Positions 26,335 through 34,377 of a stretch of 64,000 nt of DNA are shown piece after piece. The stretch is from NCBI GenBank assembly GCA_012729055.1, contig JAAYDW010000057.1, positions 62,001 to 126,000 of the forward strand, written 5' to 3'. This DNA comes from Deltaproteobacteria bacterium (GTDB lineage: Bacteria; Desulfobacterota; Syntrophia; Syntrophales; Smithellaceae). Below the pieces are notes generated by a model that saw only the letters and a list, made by a program, of their open reading frames with translations, did no database searches and was not told where the DNA came from. Made by a program: the position numbers and the translations under genes. Every line of letters begins with the position of its first letter. Within the stretch, counting starts at the first letter, position 1.

Positions 26335-27942
26335 ATGAAGGTTTTTCGCTTGAGCGGCCTGCCTCTGGCCCTGGAAGAAACCGAAGATCGTCTTTCCGGC
26401 AAAGCGGCTGCCGCTTTGGGGCTGGCCGAAAACGACATCGTTTCTCTCACCATTCTGAGAAAAGCCCTCGATGCCCGGCGCAACAGACAGCCGTATTTTG
26501 TGTATGCCGTCAAAATCGTTTTGTCCGATTCCGCCTCTGTAACCGAACCACTTCCCGACGGTATGCAGCTCGGGGCTTTGCAGGAGGAGCCGGAAATAGG
26601 ATTTTTCCCGCCGGTTGTGCGGGGCGGCTGTCCTGTTGTGGTCATCGGCGCAGGGCCGGCCGGCCTTTTTGCGGCCTATACCCTGTCTGTGCAGGGCCTG
26701 CCGGTGGTCCTGCTGGAGAGGGGGAGTCCGGTTGAAAAACGGATCGGCGATGTCGAGACGTTTTGGCGCAGCGGACGCCTTAATCCGGAAAGCAATGTTT
26801 TTTTCGGCGAGGGAGGGGCGGGAACCTTTTCCGACGGAAAACTGACCAGCCGGACAAAAAATCCCTCCGCCGGCTGGGTCAAGAGAATCCTGGCGGATCT
26901 GGGCGCGCCCGTTTCCATTCTGACAGATGCCAAACCGCATATCGGAACGGACCGGCTCCGCCGGGTTTTGATCAATATGAGGCGCAAGCTTGCCGATCTG
27001 GGATGCGCCGTGCGATTTCACGCCCGGATGACGGACGTGATCATTTCCCGCAGCGCCGTTGCCGCCGTCGTCGTCAACGGCGAAGAGGAAATCAGAGCCG
27101 ACGAAGTCATCCTGGCGATCGGCCAGGGCGCGGACGATACTTACCGTCATCTGAACGCCAGAGGCGTTCAGATGACGCCCAAACCCTTTGCCATGGGGGT
27201 GCGCCTGGAGCATCCGCAGTCTCTGATCAACCGCATCCAGTACGGCCGCTGGGCGGAGGATCCACGCCTGCCGCCGGCGGAGTATTTTGTCACCGCCGCG
27301 GCCGGCGATCGGGGCCGTTCCGTTTACAGCTTCTGCATGTGTCCGGGAGGGCAGGTGATCGGCTGCAGCGCCGTTTCACAAACCGTCATCACCAACGGCA
27401 TGAGCGACACCAGACGCAGCGGAGCATTGGCCAACAGCGCCATCGTGGTGAATGTGCGGGCGGAAGATTTCGCCGTTCCGGGCGATCCGCTCGGGGGGCT
27501 CGCCTTCCGTCGGATCTGGGAGCAAAAAGCATTTGAGACCGGAGGGGGAGATTACCGGGCGCCCGCGCAACGGCTGACCGACTTTATCGCAGACCGAATG
27601 TCGGAAACCCTCGGGTGGACCAGTTTTTTGCCCGGCGTCCGGGCCGCGCGTCTCGACGACGTATTGCCGCCGTTTGTCGGCGGGGCCCTGCGGGCCGGAA
27701 TCCGGATGTTTGACAAAAAAATGCCCGGATTCGTGACAGAAGAGGCTTCTTTGATCGGTGTGGAGACGCGCACGTCGTCGCCCGTACGCATCGTCCGGCG
27801 CGACGACGGTCAGAGCGAAAACGTGCAGGGCCTCTATCCCTGCGGAGAAGGAGCGGGCTACGCCGGAGGCATCATCAGTTCGGCGCTCGACGGCATCAGG
27901 GCCGCACGGCAGGTCCTGGCCGCGCGGGGCGGGCGTCCATAA
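26335..27942 (+). CDS. FAD-dependent oxidoreductase (COG2509-type)
   Basis: 535-residue cytosolic flavoprotein. About 95 N-terminal residues form a small domain, then the Rossmann fingerprint VVVIGAGPAGLFAAYTLS (about residues 100-117) with the acidic end VVLLERG. FGEGGAGTFSDGKLTSRTK is a signature of this uncharacterised family, and PCGEGAGYAGGI is the second FAD contact near the C terminus. The reaction is unknown. A perfect 15-bp inverted repeat lies inside the gene (27145-27177). Its 3' end overlaps ribD on the other strand by 47 bp. It is divergent from the NusG-like gene. Confidence 0.85.
   Translation: MKVFRLSGLPLALEETEDRLSGKAAAALGLAENDIVSLTILRKALDARRNRQPYFVYAVKIVLSDSASVTEPLPDGMQLGALQEEPEIGFFPPVVRGGCPVVVIGAGPAGLFAAYTLSVQGLPVVLLERGSPVEKRIGDVETFWRSGRLNPESNVFFGEGGAGTFSDGKLTSRTKNPSAGWVKRILADLGAPVSILTDAKPHIGTDRLRRVLINMRRKLADLGCAVRFHARMTDVIISRSAVAAVVVNGEEEIRADEVILAIGQGADDTYRHLNARGVQMTPKPFAMGVRLEHPQSLINRIQYGRWAEDPRLPPAEYFVTAAAGDRGRSVYSFCMCPGGQVIGCSAVSQTVITNGMSDTRRSGALANSAIVVNVRAEDFAVPGDPLGGLAFRRIWEQKAFETGGGDYRAPAQRLTDFIADRMSETLGWTSFLPGVRAARLDDVLPPFVGGALRAGIRMFDKKMPGFVTEEASLIGVETRTSSPVRIVRRDDGQSENVQGLYPCGEGAGYAGGIISSALDGIRAARQVLAARGGRP
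27145..27177. repeat. Perfect 15-bp inverted repeat within a coding sequence
   Basis: CGTCATCTGAACGCC (27145-27159), a 3-nt loop AGA, and its exact reverse complement (27163-27177). In RNA it would form a very stable hairpin in the middle of the FAD oxidoreductase message; it encodes RHLNARGVQMT. It lacks a following U tract. Confidence 0.9.
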
Positions 27943-29005
27943 TGACATCCGGCCCCTTTTTCAAAATTTTGCGGATTGAAAATATCCTGGCCTGCGCGAG
28001 GTCGCGGATACCCAGATCGCCGACGGCTTCAATGCCCCGGCCGATGATCTTGGGCGCCGTGACCACGACCAGGCGATCGACCAGACCGTTTTGGAAAGCG
28101 GATGTGATGACTTGCGCGCCGCCTTCGATCAGGACCGAGGAAATCTTGCGCTGGGCCAGAAGCGGTAAAAGGCTCGTCAGATTGACGTGGCCGTGCCCGT
28201 CGGCAGCGACGGTTATCATGGTTGCCCCGGCCGAAGACAGAGCCTGAAACCGAGGATCGGCGGAATCTTTCGTCGTGATGATCAGTGTCGGCGCCTCGGA
28301 GAGGTTTTGCATGACGTTGGCATCCGTCGGCGTAATCAGTCCGGAATCCAGAATAATTCTCACAGGGTTTCTGCCCCGCACGTGCCGGACGGTGAGTGTC
28401 GGATTGTCCGCAAGCACGGTGTTGCTTCCGACCAGAATCGCATCATGTTCGGCCCGCAGACGATGAGCGAATTTCAGGGAGGCCGGAGAACTGATCCATT
28501 GCGACCGGCCGGTCGATGTGGCGATCCGGCCATCCAGGGTTTGCGCGTACTTCACCGTGACAAAGGGCCGTCCCTTTTCCATGAAATGAAAGAAGACCTC
28601 ATTGAGGTCGCGGCTTTCTTTTTCAAGAACGCCGGTGGCGACAGCAATGCCCGCTTCCTGCAGGCAGGAAATGCCCCGGCAGGAAACCAGGGGATTGGAA
28701 TCGGTGGCGCCGATAACGACCCGGGCGATTTTATGCGCAATGATTTTATCCGTGCAAGGCGGCGTTTTCCCGTGATGACAGCAAGGTTCCAGCGTTACGT
28801 AAAGGGTCGATCCTGCGACATTTTCCGTTGCATTTTCTATCGCGTTGACTTCCGCGTGGTTTTCGCCACAACAGGTATGATACCCTTCGCCGATAATGCG
28901 GTTGTTCTTCACAATTACTGCGCCGACCATCGGATTGGGGCTCGCGTATCCCCGTCCTCTGGCGGCGAGTTTCAGGGCCAGCTTCATGTAATCGTCGTCC
29001 ATCAT
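27896..29005 (-). CDS. ribD: Riboflavin biosynthesis deaminase/reductase
   Basis: Bifunctional enzyme of flavin synthesis, 369 residues. The N-terminal zinc deaminase holds SPNPMVGAVIVKNNRI, the zinc His and catalytic Glu in NHAEVNAI (near residue 50), and the cysteine pair in PCCHHGKTPPC. The reductase domain begins at FVTVKYAQTLDGRIA (about residue 146), and the usual SSVLIEGGAQV motif is present. Other rib genes are absent from the window. Two consecutive ATGs start it; the first is used. The end overlaps the convergent FAD oxidoreductase by 47 bp, so its last 15 or so residues are constrained by both genes. Confidence 0.93.
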   Translation of the reverse strand: MMDDDYMKLALKLAARGRGYASPNPMVGAVIVKNNRIIGEGYHTCCGENHAEVNAIENATENVAGSTLYVTLEPCCHHGKTPPCTDKIIAHKIARVVIGATDSNPLVSCRGISCLQEAGIAVATGVLEKESRDLNEVFFHFMEKGRPFVTVKYAQTLDGRIATSTGRSQWISSPASLKFAHRLRAEHDAILVGSNTVLADNPTLTVRHVRGRNPVRIILDSGLITPTDANVMQNLSEAPTLIITTKDSADPRFQALSSAGATMITVAADGHGHVNLTSLLPLLAQRKISSVLIEGGAQVITSAFQNGLVDRLVVVTAPKIIGRGIEAVGDLGIRDLAQARIFSIRKILKKGPDVIMDARPARPGPAVRP

Positions 29006-29137
29006 GAAAAATTATTACCCTAAAAGGCCGTTCCTTTGCAAAGAGTTTGTTGTCCGGGTCGCCCAGGTTGACCGCCGACGGAGCCGGAATTCGTACGGCA
29101 AGCGACCGGAATGGTGACGGGAATCACAATAAATTTA

Positions 29138-29165
29138 TTGACTTCTGTTAAAAAACGTGTACGAT
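29138..29165 (+). promoter_or_regulatory. Promoter of the riboswitch-pilD transcript
   Basis: TTGACT (29138-29143), 16 bp, TACGAT (29160-29165). The predicted start near 29172 coincides with the beginning of the GEMM aptamer. The ATTTATTGAC and TACGAT elements are shared with the pilin operon promoter at 30156. Confidence 0.6.
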
Positions 29166-29169
29166 CCAT

Positions 29170-29268
29170 TGCGAAGCTTGAGAAGGGCAAACCTCCTGAA
29201 AGGGCGGGACGCAAAGTTACTGGCCTAAGTCCTTGGGATGGGATAGGGTCGCAGGGCTGCCGAGCGGT
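29170..29268 (+). ncRNA. Cyclic di-GMP-I riboswitch (GEMM-I motif)
   Basis: The run contains the conserved GEMM-I elements in order: AAGGGCAAACC, a GAAA tetraloop closing a helix, GGGACGCAAAG (with the A that stacks between the ligand bases), GGCCTAAG, and the 3' block AGGGTCGCAGGGCTGCCG, all matching the Vibrio Vc2 class. The base equivalent to Vc2 G20 is G, which favours c-di-GMP over 3',3'-cGAMP; GEMM-Ib cGAMP sensors of Geobacter carry A here. It lies about 60 nt before the pilD start. One U-C mismatch is seen in the first helix. The switching mode is not clear: no terminator with a U tract follows, so control of translation is more likely. Confidence 0.88.
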
Positions 29269-29328
29269 TCACATGTCCCGCGTTCCGGAATATCCCGTAA
29301 AAGAGAAAATCAACGAAAGAGATTGCTC

Positions 29329-30090
29329 ATGATCTTCAGTGTGTTTGCCTTTATTTTCGGCGCTGCCATCGGAAGTTTTCTCAATGTCTGCATTTTCCGG
29401 ATTCCGGCGGGCCAGTCCATCGTCAAGCCTCTTTCTCGGTGTCCCTCCTGCGAGCATCCCATCCGTTTTTACGATAATATTCCGATCATCAGCTTTATTC
29501 TGCTGCGGGGCAGATGCCGGGACTGCGGAGCAAAAATATCCTGGCGCTACCCGTTGGTCGAGCTGATCAGCGGCTTGCTGGCGCTCGCGCTTTTTCTGAA
29601 ATTCGGCCCGACGCTCAACTTTCTGGTATTCTTTATTTTTACAGCCGTATTGATCGTCATTGCATTCATTGACATCGATCATCAAATCATTCCGGATATC
29701 TTATCGCTGCCCGGCATTCCGGTTTTTTTTCTGGCGGCCGTCTTTATCGTGAAAGTTCCCTGGCATGAAGCCCTGATCGGTCTTGTGGTGGGAGGCGGAA
29801 TTCTTCTCGCCATCGCTTTGTTTTACGAGTTTATCGCCAAGCGCGAGGGGATGGGGGGCGGCGACATCAAGCTCCTGGCGATGATCGGCGGATTTTTCGG
29901 ATGGAAGGCTTTGATCTTTGTTCTGCTGTTCAGTTCTCTGGCCGGGGCGGTGGTGGGGATTGCGGCCATGATTATCAAGAAAAAGGATATGAAATACGCC
30001 GTGCCTTTCGGACCGTTCCTTTCGGCGGCGGCGGTGGCTTACATTTTCTGGGGCGATATTTTCATGCGTTTTCTGGTGTTGGGGTATTGA
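29329..30090 (+). CDS. pilD: Prepilin leader peptidase/N-methyltransferase
   Basis: Inner-membrane aspartyl protease that cuts and methylates type IV prepilins. ATG 29329 is used (253 residues); upstream frame overlaps the riboswitch. GSFLNVCIFRIP (residues 15-26) is the conserved methylase-region start, and the zinc-like tetrad CPSC and CRDC (about residues 40-72) follows. The two catalytic aspartates are in IDIDHQIIPD and GGGDIKLL. About seven membrane segments. Its leader carries a c-di-GMP riboswitch, and the pilin genes it serves start about 220 bp downstream. Confidence 0.95.
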   Translation: MIFSVFAFIFGAAIGSFLNVCIFRIPAGQSIVKPLSRCPSCEHPIRFYDNIPIISFILLRGRCRDCGAKISWRYPLVELISGLLALALFLKFGPTLNFLVFFIFTAVLIVIAFIDIDHQIIPDILSLPGIPVFFLAAVFIVKVPWHEALIGLVVGGGILLAIALFYEFIAKREGMGGGDIKLLAMIGGFFGWKALIFVLLFSSLAGAVVGIAAMIIKKKDMKYAVPFGPFLSAAAVAYIFWGDIFMRFLVLGY

Positions 30091-30155
30091 GACGAAACCA
30101 TCGGGGCCGGGAGTGGAGGAACTCAGCGGGCGCATGCCGGTAAAGAGTGAATTTA

Positions 30156-30184
30156 TTGACACTCAACAGCAACTCGGTTACGAT
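30156..30184 (+). promoter_or_regulatory. Promoter of the minor-pilin operon
   Basis: TTGACA (30156-30161), 17 bp, TACGAT (30179-30184). The start near 30191 leaves a leader of about 120 nt before fimT/gspH. That leader contains a stem ACCGAAC / GTTCGGT (30256-30262 with 30269-30275) but no recognised riboswitch. Confidence 0.65.
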
Positions 30185-30313
30185 ATCCTTAAAATAACCG
30201 GCGTTTTTGTTTTGTTTGGGAAGAACTCGGTTCAAAAAAAATGCAGCGACAAGTGACCGAACTTGCCCGTTCGGTTAAACACCGGGCTCGTGGAGAAGAG
30301 GAACCGCAGTTTG

Positions 30314-30781
30314 ATGCAACGTGACAAAAAAGGATTCAGCATCGTTGAACTTATTGTTGTGATGGCGATCCTGATGGTCGTCCTGGCGATTGCCGTGCCG
30401 ATATTCAACAGCTACCGGGATAGAGCCAATCTCCAGGAGGCCGCGCAGGAAACAGCTTCCGACATTAAGTTATATCTTCAGAGAGCCGTGGCGGAAAACC
30501 GGGAATACCGGATAACCTTCGACGCCGGAGCAAATCAATACGTGATTCAAAATCAGGTCGGCGCCAGTTGGGTGGACGTTGCCACAAAACAAATCGGGGC
30601 CGGTCATCGGTCTGTTTCAATTTTTGAAACGCCGGCTTTCGGAGGGAATACTACAGTCAATATGAAGCCCAGAGGCACGCTTGCCAGCGGCGGCCATTTG
30701 AAGTTAAAGCACGCGCAATCAGGAAAGGTCGTCAGAATAACGGCTACGTTAATGGGAAGGGTTTATGTCAAAGATGAATAA
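30314..30781 (+). CDS. Type IV minor pilin, FimT/GspH family
   Basis: Prepilin-like protein, 155 residues from ATG 30314. A short basic leader ends at Gly, followed by the prepilin helix FSIVELIVVMAILMVVLAIAVP with Glu at +5, as required for assembly. The remainder is a beta-rich globular domain with RAVAENREYRITFD, similar to FimT/GspH. First gene of the fimT-pilV-pilW-pilX-pilY1 operon; these minor pilins prime pilus assembly. An upstream ATG (30263) would extend the leader without matching the family. Confidence 0.85.
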   Translation: MQRDKKGFSIVELIVVMAILMVVLAIAVPIFNSYRDRANLQEAAQETASDIKLYLQRAVAENREYRITFDAGANQYVIQNQVGASWVDVATKQIGAGHRSVSIFETPAFGGNTTVNMKPRGTLASGGHLKLKHAQSGKVVRITATLMGRVYVKDE

Positions 30782-31193
30782 CGACAAAGGCATCACTGTT
30801 ATCGAATCGCTGATTGCCGTTGTGCTGACGGCGATCGCCATTATTTCACTGATGCCGATGCAGAGCATTTCACTCAATGTCGGCGCCCGGGCCGATTACA
30901 TGGGCCGGGCGGCCTATATCATGCAGTCGGAACTGGAAGCGCGGGAATATGCTATCATGAATCAAAACATATCCATTACGTTGACGCCGACGGATCCTTT
31001 TGTGACAAAATACACAGTTAACGGCGCGCTGACAGTTTCCACAACCGATGCTTTTTTCACGGTGCGGACATTTGTTAATACGGCGGCGGGAGCGACCAAC
31101 GCCTGGATTGTCCACGTTCAGGTCACCTGGCCGGGCGGTCCGGCGTCAGGCGTCAGAAGTTCCATCATCGCCACACGGCATTATAACTTTTAA
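30765..31193 (+). CDS. pilV: Type IV pilus minor pilin PilV-like
   Basis: 142 residues. Leader MSKMNNDKG then ITVIESLIAVVLTAIAIISL, a type III-cleavable prepilin signal with Glu+5. The short beta-rich C-terminal domain is poorly conserved. It overlaps the preceding fimT-like gene by 17 bp and is followed by pilW after 27 bp. The call to PilV rests on prepilin signal, length and gene order. PilV with PilW, PilX and PilY1 forms the tip or priming complex of type IVa pili. Confidence 0.8.
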   Translation: MSKMNNDKGITVIESLIAVVLTAIAIISLMPMQSISLNVGARADYMGRAAYIMQSELEAREYAIMNQNISITLTPTDPFVTKYTVNGALTVSTTDAFFTVRTFVNTAAGATNAWIVHVQVTWPGGPASGVRSSIIATRHYNF

Positions 31194-31220
31194 ACAGGGA
31201 TGACCAGCAGAGACAATGCG

Positions 31221-31961
31221 ATGAGAAAAAACGGATTTACACTGGTTGAAGTTTTAGTAGGCGTTGTCGTCGGTCTCATCATCGTCGCGGGAGTTTACGG
31301 CGTGATGGTCCTGACGCAGCGCACATCGGCCAGTCTGGGCAGAAGGGTGGTGACCCAGCAGGATACGCGTCTGGTGCTCGATTTCATGGCCTCCGAAATT
31401 CGCATGGCGTCTTTCAATCCGTCGATGTCGGGGGATACTTGGACAAATTTGACGACTACCGACGCCATAGACGTCTGCAGTAACGTGAAATCCGTGATTG
31501 CTGTTCCGACGCCTACTGCGGCCAACCGTGGTATCCTTTACGCCGACGCCAACAATCTTTTTATCGCCATGGATCTGGGGCCGGAAGGTTCGCCGCCGAC
31601 GTACGGAATTATCGGCGACGCGGACAATGAATTCATTTTTTATTCCTACAATGCGGCGACGAGCGCCGTTCGGCGCAGCATTTCCTGCGGAACCAACCAG
31701 GCGATTTTAGGAGGAGATTTGCCGGGGACACGGATTTACAACAACGCGACTTCTCCCTCGGCTCTTCCCCTGTTTCAATATTTTGATCGGACGGGTGCGG
31801 AGCTGACGGGTACCATCAATATTCCGGCCATCCGGAGAATCCGTATCAATATTGCCGCCGAAACCAAAGACGTCGATACCGCCACACAGCAACGGAAAAA
31901 AATGATTTACTCCACCGATGTATTAGTGAGGAACCATGCCGTATTCATGCCGAATTTTTAA
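31221..31961 (+). CDS. pilW: Type IV pilus minor pilin PilW-like
   Basis: 246 residues from ATG 31221, giving the compact leader MRKNG before FTLVEVLVGVVVGLIIVAGVYG with Glu+5. An ATG at 31200 would add seven residues, but its GGG lies too close to be a ribosome site. The protein is larger than the neighbouring minor pilins, as PilW is, and has an RRVVTQQDTRLVLDFMASEIRMA helix after the membrane segment, common to PilW. Its end overlaps pilX by 26 bp. Confidence 0.82.
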   Translation: MRKNGFTLVEVLVGVVVGLIIVAGVYGVMVLTQRTSASLGRRVVTQQDTRLVLDFMASEIRMASFNPSMSGDTWTNLTTTDAIDVCSNVKSVIAVPTPTAANRGILYADANNLFIAMDLGPEGSPPTYGIIGDADNEFIFYSYNAATSAVRRSISCGTNQAILGGDLPGTRIYNNATSPSALPLFQYFDRTGAELTGTINIPAIRRIRINIAAETKDVDTATQQRKKMIYSTDVLVRNHAVFMPNF

Positions 31962-32418
31962 AAAGTGTTTAACGTCGCAAGACGGCTTTGCTCTGCTGGC
32001 GGCGATCATGGCCGTGATGATTATGGTGGCCGTCGGTTTTTTCGCCCTGACCATGACATCTCAGGATATCCGCATCAGTTCGCGTCTGATCGGCGAAAGA
32101 AAAGCCTTTTCAGCCGCCGAAGCGGGGGTGAATGAAGTTTGCCGGACGCTGAATCCGCAAAGTCTCACTGCGATTTCCGGAAGAAAAATCGATACAGCCA
32201 GAGATCCCAGCGCCGAGTTTGACGCAAGCCTGCCCATCCGGGATACCGCTCACCCCTCCATCATCATCCCAGGTTCGGATTTAAGCAAGGCTTATGCCGG
32301 TGCAATATTCCGTACAACGGTGACCGGCAAGGACACAACATACAATTCGCAAACCAGCATTGATGTGGGAGTAGCTTATGCACCGAGCCCGTCAGATACG
32401 CAACAGGGTGGTTTGTAA
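31936..32418 (+). CDS. pilX: Type IV pilus assembly protein PilX-like
   Basis: 160 residues. An N-terminal segment QDGFALLAAIMAVMIMVAVGFFALTM resembles the PilX N-terminal domain: prepilin-like but with Ala instead of Glu at +5, as is common for PilX/GspK-type tip pilins. AFSAAEAGVNEV following the helix is the familiar PilX motif. It ends 72 bp before pilY1. In Pseudomonas PilX and PilY1 depend on one another; the same pairing is expected here. Confidence 0.8.
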   Translation: MPYSCRIFKKCLTSQDGFALLAAIMAVMIMVAVGFFALTMTSQDIRISSRLIGERKAFSAAEAGVNEVCRTLNPQSLTAISGRKIDTARDPSAEFDASLPIRDTAHPSIIIPGSDLSKAYAGAIFRTTVTGKDTTYNSQTSIDVGVAYAPSPSDTQQGGL

Positions 32419-32490
32419 AGGTATGAAATTCGGGAAATACGTTCTGCAGTCCAATTGGCATGTTGACTTTATTGAAAGAGGAGAAAGCGT

Positions 32491-34377
32491 ATGTTTACCA
32501 GAAAGAGCTTGAGCGCCTGGGCAAATATTCTTCTGCTCGTTTTGTTTCTGTGCCTGCCGCTATGTGCTTTGGCGCAGACGGAAGATGAAATACCTCCGGC
32601 CAACGACGAGCAGGATACCTTCGGCGGTGCGGCACCGGATGCCTTGATTCTGCTGGACTTGTCCGGGTCCATGGACTGGAATCCGGCCGGCGATGACACT
32701 TTCGTATACGGATCTTCCACCGCCTGCACGGCGGATACGACAAATTGTGCCGATCACAGTTATTACGGCGATACGAAATGCGCGGGCGGTTTTTGTAAGT
32801 CCAACTTCATTCATCCCACCTGCAAAGTCGATTGCCGGCGTGTGGCGATTGCCAAGCGGGCGCTTTTCAACGTCATGGATTTCAACAACGACGGCATAAT
32901 AGATAAAAACGACGCGTCCGGTTTGAATGTGCGCATCGGTTACATGCGATTCAAGGGCGGCAATGATACAGGCGGCGATCCCGCCACAGGGAAAAACAAA
33001 CTGGTTACTTATATCAGCGATTACGGTAAACTCACAGGTACGTCCTATCAGCTTACCTATTGCGGCAAAACAGGCGAAAATTCCAGTTGTCTCATAACGG
33101 ATACCTGTGCAACAGGCGAATGTATTGCGAAAGCCAGCGCGGACGGAGGAACGCCGCTTTCCGCCGCCTTGAAGGAAGCGAAAAAATATCTGGACCTGCA
33201 TAAAAACGGAACTCCGCCGAACTATACCAACGCCGATCCCGGCAAAGCCTGCCGGCAAAAGTTCGTCATCCTGGTTTCGGACGGAGCGGATACGTATGCC
33301 TGCGATGGCGACGGTTCCGAATGCCAGGCGCATATGTACGAGCGTCGCCGCGAAGTGGTGGCGGCGGCCAAAGCTTTGAACGATCACGGTTATAAACTGT
33401 TCGTAGTCGGCTTTGGTTCGGTGATGCCGTCCTACCTGAAAAATACGCTCAATTGGATGGCCTATTACGGCGGCACGGACAATCCCGATACAGATGCAGA
33501 GAATACCGGAAATCCGGCTGATTACGGTATTCCCAAAGGAACCAACTGCGGGACGGCGAGCGCGGCCAACTGCTGCACCTTCAGCACTTCCGCGGGAACT
33601 TGTCCTTTTCCCGCCGCGACGGCGGCGGCCTGTTTCCCGTCGGGCGTCACCGCCAGTTGTATGGAGCAGAGCAGCGATCTCGCGGCGGCGGATTGTCAGG
33701 GATCCTCGACCGCCAATTTCAAGTCAACGATCAACGATCCCGGTTATCTGGATCTTTCGGGCTACGCATTCATTGCGGAGGACGGAGATAAACTGACCAA
33801 GTCGCTGAAGGTTGCCATGAATGCCATCAGCGGCGCCAGTTATTCCTTTACCACAGCGTCCATTCAGGCAATTCGAACGGCCGATGAAAATTTTATCTAT
33901 GAAGCCTCTTTTGAAACGTCCGATTGCCCATTGTGGCGAGGACATTTGAAAAGGTACAATATCAATGCTACAACGGGCGCCATTATCACGCCCTCGACAT
34001 GGGATGCGGCATGGGATGCGGCCAGCGTTTTAAACAGTCAAAGTGAGACGGGCAGAGTCATAAAAACGCTTATTGGAAATGTTCTGGTTGATTTCAAGGC
34101 CACGACGTCGGACTTGACGGCCGCAAAGCTGAATGCCGCTGACGCCACCGAAAGATCCAATATCATCGGCTTTTTCAGGCAAGGCGATCAGATTGCCGCC
34201 AGCCCCCCGCCTACTGGCGTTTGGGAGATATTTTCCATTCCTCGCCCATGTCCATCGGTACGCCGAACGCCTTGTTTTACGATCAGTGGGATAACGCGTC
34301 GCCGAAGGCCTTTGACACGTTTCGCTCGAATCATATCCGGACATCCGCCAACGACGCTTACCACAACCGTTTCATGA
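32491..34377 (+). CDS. pilY1: PilY1, N-terminal part (frameshifted)
   Basis: Start of a type IV pilus tip adhesin. A signal peptide ends near ALAQ (residue 29). A von Willebrand A-like domain carries the MIDAS residues DLSGS at 56-60, and an EF-hand or dockerin-like loop DFNNDGIIDKND lies at about 130-141. Many cysteines suggest disulfides. The frame is good to about residue 571, where a C6 tract (34203-34208) lacks one base; the remaining 57 residues to the stop at 34377 are an out-of-frame tail. A strong AGGAG precedes the ATG. Adding one C would join it to the downstream frame and give a protein of about 1140 residues, normal for PilY1. Confidence 0.9.
   Translation: MFTRKSLSAWANILLLVLFLCLPLCALAQTEDEIPPANDEQDTFGGAAPDALILLDLSGSMDWNPAGDDTFVYGSSTACTADTTNCADHSYYGDTKCAGGFCKSNFIHPTCKVDCRRVAIAKRALFNVMDFNNDGIIDKNDASGLNVRIGYMRFKGGNDTGGDPATGKNKLVTYISDYGKLTGTSYQLTYCGKTGENSSCLITDTCATGECIAKASADGGTPLSAALKEAKKYLDLHKNGTPPNYTNADPGKACRQKFVILVSDGADTYACDGDGSECQAHMYERRREVVAAAKALNDHGYKLFVVGFGSVMPSYLKNTLNWMAYYGGTDNPDTDAENTGNPADYGIPKGTNCGTASAANCCTFSTSAGTCPFPAATAAACFPSGVTASCMEQSSDLAAADCQGSSTANFKSTINDPGYLDLSGYAFIAEDGDKLTKSLKVAMNAISGASYSFTTASIQAIRTADENFIYEASFETSDCPLWRGHLKRYNINATTGAIITPSTWDAAWDAASVLNSQSETGRVIKTLIGNVLVDFKATTSDLTAAKLNAADATERSNIIGFFRQGDQIAASPPPTGVWEIFSIPRPCPSVRRTPCFTISGITRRRRPLTRFARIISGHPPTTLTTTVS
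34203..34208 (+). other. C6 tract at the pilY1 frameshift
   Basis: Six consecutive C bases sit exactly where the pilY1 frame changes. With seven Cs the text reads ASPPAYWRLGDIFHSSP, matching the conserved PilY1 block. It may be a sequencing or assembly slip, a phase-variable switch or a true mutation. Confidence 0.8.

Noticed and set aside
29170-29268. cGAMP-sensing (GEMM-Ib) riboswitch
   Set aside because: The base that separates the classes reads G, the c-di-GMP type, although G-type members can bind cGAMP weakly.
30191-30313. A second GEMM riboswitch in the pilin operon leader
   Set aside because: The leader has a hairpin but lacks the GCAAA and CCTAA blocks of the motif.
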